Positions 62,280 through 64,000 of a DNA stretch of 64,000 bases are shown here, in pieces. This DNA comes from Ponticaulis koreensis DSM 19734 (GTDB lineage: Bacteria > Pseudomonadota > Alphaproteobacteria > Caulobacterales > Hyphomonadaceae): contig NZ_ATVJ01000001.1 in the NCBI RefSeq assembly GCF_000420665.1, positions 1,488,001 to 1,552,000 of the forward strand. The letters are read 5' to 3'. The notes below the pieces were generated by a model, which saw only the letters and a list, made by a program, of their open reading frames with translations, was not told the DNA's origin and did no database searches. Both the position numbers and the translations under genes were made by a program. Every line of letters starts with the position of its first letter. Position 1 is the first letter of the stretch.

Positions 62280-62307
62280 GAAGGGCTCCTGAGAAGGGGC
62301 CCTTTTT
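62280..62307 (+). terminator. Terminator after the three-repeat gene
   Basis: The stem AAGGGCTCCT/AGGGGCCCTT with T tract follows the stop of the repeat-protein gene by about 20 bp. Confidence 0.8.
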
Positions 62308-62337
62308 TACTGCGCGTTTGACGCTTAGGCTGAGGAG

Positions 62338-62730
62338 ATGAGCGACTTTATTCTGGATGCGATCAATGAAGCGGAGCTAACGCTGGACTGCGTAGAGGCA
62401 GGCGAAGACGTCTATGCCTGCACGCTTGCCAGTCCCCGGGGCCGTATGAAACGGCGCATGACGATGAAGGCTGGCCATGGCGCGCCTTCAATTGGCGAGT
62501 TTCTCTTTTATTTTGCGGTGATTGCCCAGCTTGCCGATGAGGCCGAAGACATTACCGACTGGGCTGAAATCCACGGAAAGGATCTCTCAGCCCCGAATGT
62601 CGTGAACGAATTTACGCAATTAGTGACCGACCAGCGCGATCTGGAGATCGTCATGGGCACGCACGCATATGACGGCATGATGGCCGGACTGGGGATCAGT
62701 CAGGCCATCGGGAATGCCATGCCGCGCTAG
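62338..62730 (+). CDS. Hypothetical cytosolic protein
   Basis: The 130-residue protein has no signal or membrane segment. It contains two Cys near the start (LDCVEAG, YACTLAS) and a basic patch RGRMKRRMTMK followed by a helical half (FLFYFAVIAQLADEAEDITDWAEIHGKD). No family is recognised. It is convergent with ychF and follows the three-repeat gene after a terminator, so it has its own transcription start. Confidence 0.6.
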   Translation: MSDFILDAINEAELTLDCVEAGEDVYACTLASPRGRMKRRMTMKAGHGAPSIGEFLFYFAVIAQLADEAEDITDWAEIHGKDLSAPNVVNEFTQLVTDQRDLEIVMGTHAYDGMMAGLGISQAIGNAMPR

Positions 62731-62738
62731 CGACCGGC

Positions 62739-63839
62739 TTAGACGTTGAAACGGAAGTGCAGAACGTCACCGTCTTTGACGATGTATTCCTTGCCCTCGG
62801 CGCGCATTTTACCGGCTTCTTTTGCGCCAGCTTCGCCCTTGTTCGCGACATAGTCTTCATAGGCGATGGTTTCTGCGCGGATGAAGCCTTTTTCAAAGTC
62901 GCCATGAATAACGCCAGCGGCCTGAGGGGCTGTCGAGCCCTCTGGAATGGTCCAGGCGCGCGCCTCTTTCGGGCCAACTGTGAAATAGGTTTGCAGGCCG
63001 AGCAGGTCATAGCCCGCGCGGATGACGCGGTTGAGGCCAGGCTCTTCAAGGCCGAGCGTTTCGAGGAATTCTGCCTGATCTTCATCGTCCAGCATGGCGA
63101 TTTCAGATTCGATCTTCGCAGAAATCACGACGACAGGCGAACCTTCAGCGGCCGCGTGCTTCTCAACGACAGCGGAGAACTCGTTGCCGGATTCAGCAGA
63201 GTCTTCATCCACGTTACAAATGTAGAAAACAGGCTTGGCGGTCAGAAGCTGCATCATGCGCCATGCCTTGCGGCTGTCCTTTGGAACATCTGCGTGGCGG
63301 GCAGGCTTGCCAGCGTTCAGTTGCTCCAGCGCAAGGTCGATAAGTTCCAGCGTTTCCTTGGCGTCTTTATCGCCGCCGCTTTTCGCTTTCTTCTCAAGAG
63401 CAGGGCGGCGCTTCTCAAGGCTTTCAAGGTCAGCCAGCATCAGCTCTGTCTCGACGACTTCATAGTCTGCGAGAGGGTCGATTTTGCCGGATACGTGCGT
63501 AATATCTTCGTCTTCAAAACAACGCAGAACGTAAGCAACGGCGTCGGTCTCACGAATGTTTGCGAGGAACTGGTTGCCAAGGCCCTCGCCTTGCGATGCA
63601 CCTTTAACGAGGCCTGCAATGTCCACGAAGTTCATGCGTGTCGGGATGATCTCTTTCGAGCCTGCAATTTCCGCCAGCACTTTAAGGCGTGGCTCTGGCA
63701 TTGCAACGTCACCGACATTCGGCTCGATCGTGCAGAAAGGATAGTTCTCTGCCTGTGCCGCAGCTGTTTTGGTCAGCGCGTTGAACAGGGTGGATTTGCC
63801 AACGTTAGGAAGGCCGACGATCCCGCATTTAAAGCCCAT
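62739..63839 (-). CDS. ychF: Redox-regulated ATPase YchF
   Basis: The 366-residue protein belongs to the Obg-like family of P-loop NTPases: P-loop GLPNVGKST (about 8-16), the switch [19 protein letters not shown], the NVDE-type motif (YICNVDEDS), a coiled-coil arm at about 130-180 and the C-terminal TGS-like domain ending [11 protein letters not shown]. It hydrolyses ATP rather than GTP and binds ribosomes in response to oxidative stress. The long open frame on the opposite strand is a shadow. Confidence 0.98.
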   Translation of the reverse strand: MGFKCGIVGLPNVGKSTLFNALTKTAAAQAENYPFCTIEPNVGDVAMPEPRLKVLAEIAGSKEIIPTRMNFVDIAGLVKGASQGEGLGNQFLANIRETDAVAYVLRCFEDEDITHVSGKIDPLADYEVVETELMLADLESLEKRRPALEKKAKSGGDKDAKETLELIDLALEQLNAGKPARHADVPKDSRKAWRMMQLLTAKPVFYICNVDEDSAESGNEFSAVVEKHAAAEGSPVVVISAKIESEIAMLDDEDQAEFLETLGLEEPGLNRVIRAGYDLLGLQTYFTVGPKEARAWTIPEGSTAPQAAGVIHGDFEKGFIRAETIAYEDYVANKGEAGAKEAGKMRAEGKEYIVKDGDVLHFRFNV

Positions 63840-63938
63840 GAGCAGATATCCTTTTAATCAAGGCGCTCACATAGCAAAATCTGGTCGTCTGACCAGCCCT
63901 CACAGCACTATGGGCGCTAAAAAGCTGGCGCATAAAAG

Positions 63939-63966
63939 AAGAGCGCGACCCTGGTCACGCTCTTTG
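63939..63966 (-). terminator. Terminator for a leftward gene beyond the window
   Basis: The AAGAGCGTGACC/GGTCGCGCTCTT stem followed by CTTTT-like sequence on the minus strand, about 100 bp before ychF, is placed to end a gene that enters from the right edge. Confidence 0.75.
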
Positions 63967-63986
63967 TCTTACCTTGTGGGGGAAGA

Positions 63987-64000
63987 TTACGCTGCGGTCT
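63987..64000 (-). CDS. Possible 3' end of a leftward gene cut by the window edge
   Basis: On the minus strand the last bases read Thr-Ala-Ala followed by TAA at 63989-63987, with a terminator starting about 20 bp later. This fits the end of a protein gene upstream of ychF (pth or rplY are usual neighbours), but three codons cannot identify it. Confidence 0.35.

Noticed and set aside
62757-63857. Long plus-strand open frame opposite ychF
   Set aside because: It has exactly the span of the well-conserved YchF frame on the other strand and no recognisable domain; it results from codon bias.
1-64000. tRNA, rRNA, insertion sequence, prophage or CRISPR elements
   Set aside because: I looked for cloverleaf-like sequences, transposase motifs, integrases, phage structural genes and regular repeats and saw none; a dedicated scan would be needed to exclude small tRNA genes fully.

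Overview
The window reads as a gene-dense chromosomal segment of an alphaproteobacterium, most likely a marine or aquatic member of the Caulobacterales/Hyphomonadaceae type. This rests on gene content and was not tested by a tree: Caulobacter-like TonB-dependent receptors, alphaproteobacterial SdhCDAB, a DnaX that lacks the usual zinc-cysteine cluster, ethylmalonyl-CoA-pathway enzymes (mesaconyl-CoA hydratase and an Mcl2-type malyl-CoA thioesterase), a pheA/cytochrome c divergent pair, and a small 4.5S-type SRP RNA. I see no rRNA, tRNA, CRISPR array, insertion sequence or prophage.

Layout. 1-7.2 kb: trhO (cut by the window edge) with a glutathione transferase, a DUF4198-like secreted protein, a DUF4331 protein with a proline-rich lipoprotein, a tandem pair of paralogous membrane proteins, and a sulfotransferase-like gene. 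7.3-14.5 kb: a succinate dehydrogenase locus in which sdhC-sdhD-sdhA is separated from sdhB by a DUF1800 lipoprotein/DUF1501 Tat-protein pair. 14.5-18.1 kb: a DUF885 metallohydrolase, an AT-rich membrane protein of unknown role, and a class I glutamine amidotransferase preceded by a strongly structured leader. 18.1-23 kb: three consecutive soluble PAS-PAS chemoreceptors. 23.2-30.1 kb: mesaconyl-CoA hydratase, a zinc-type TonB receptor with His/acid-rich loops behind two tandem operator-like sites, a CE15-like lipoprotein esterase, ArsC and a lipoprotein. 30.3-37.8 kb: a GNAT-amidohydrolase fusion with an inositol-monophosphatase-like enzyme, then an AT-richer accessory stretch (pentapeptide-like protein, glycosyltransferase, TIR-domain fusion), then the Mcl2-type lyase/thioesterase and a pyridoxal-kinase-like protein. 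37.9-48 kb: queC-queD, a large TonB receptor, small exported proteins, a PQQ-type sugar dehydrogenase, an alpha carbonic anhydrase, an ArsR regulator and an alginate-export-like porin. 48-53.5 kb: the dnaX-ybaB-(SMI1/KNR4)-recR housekeeping cluster, a Kef-type antiporter and the SRP RNA. 53.5-64 kb: a hybrid histidine kinase, nudC, a beta-barrel protein, a YHS protein, pheA, a membrane-anchored cytochrome c, a putative amidoligase divergent from a secreted three-repeat protein, and ychF.

The most noteworthy items are the TIR domain fused to a DUF3298/RsiV-like domain (34.5-35.6 kb), a candidate immune or stress effector with no described partner here; the amidoligase divergent from a secreted triple-repeat Cys protein (60-62.3 kb); the interrupted sdh locus; the tandem 13-bp near-palindromes 21 bp apart in front of the His-rich receptor; and the structured leader before the amidotransferase gene. 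All functional assignments come from motif reading of translated sequence; no database search was run.
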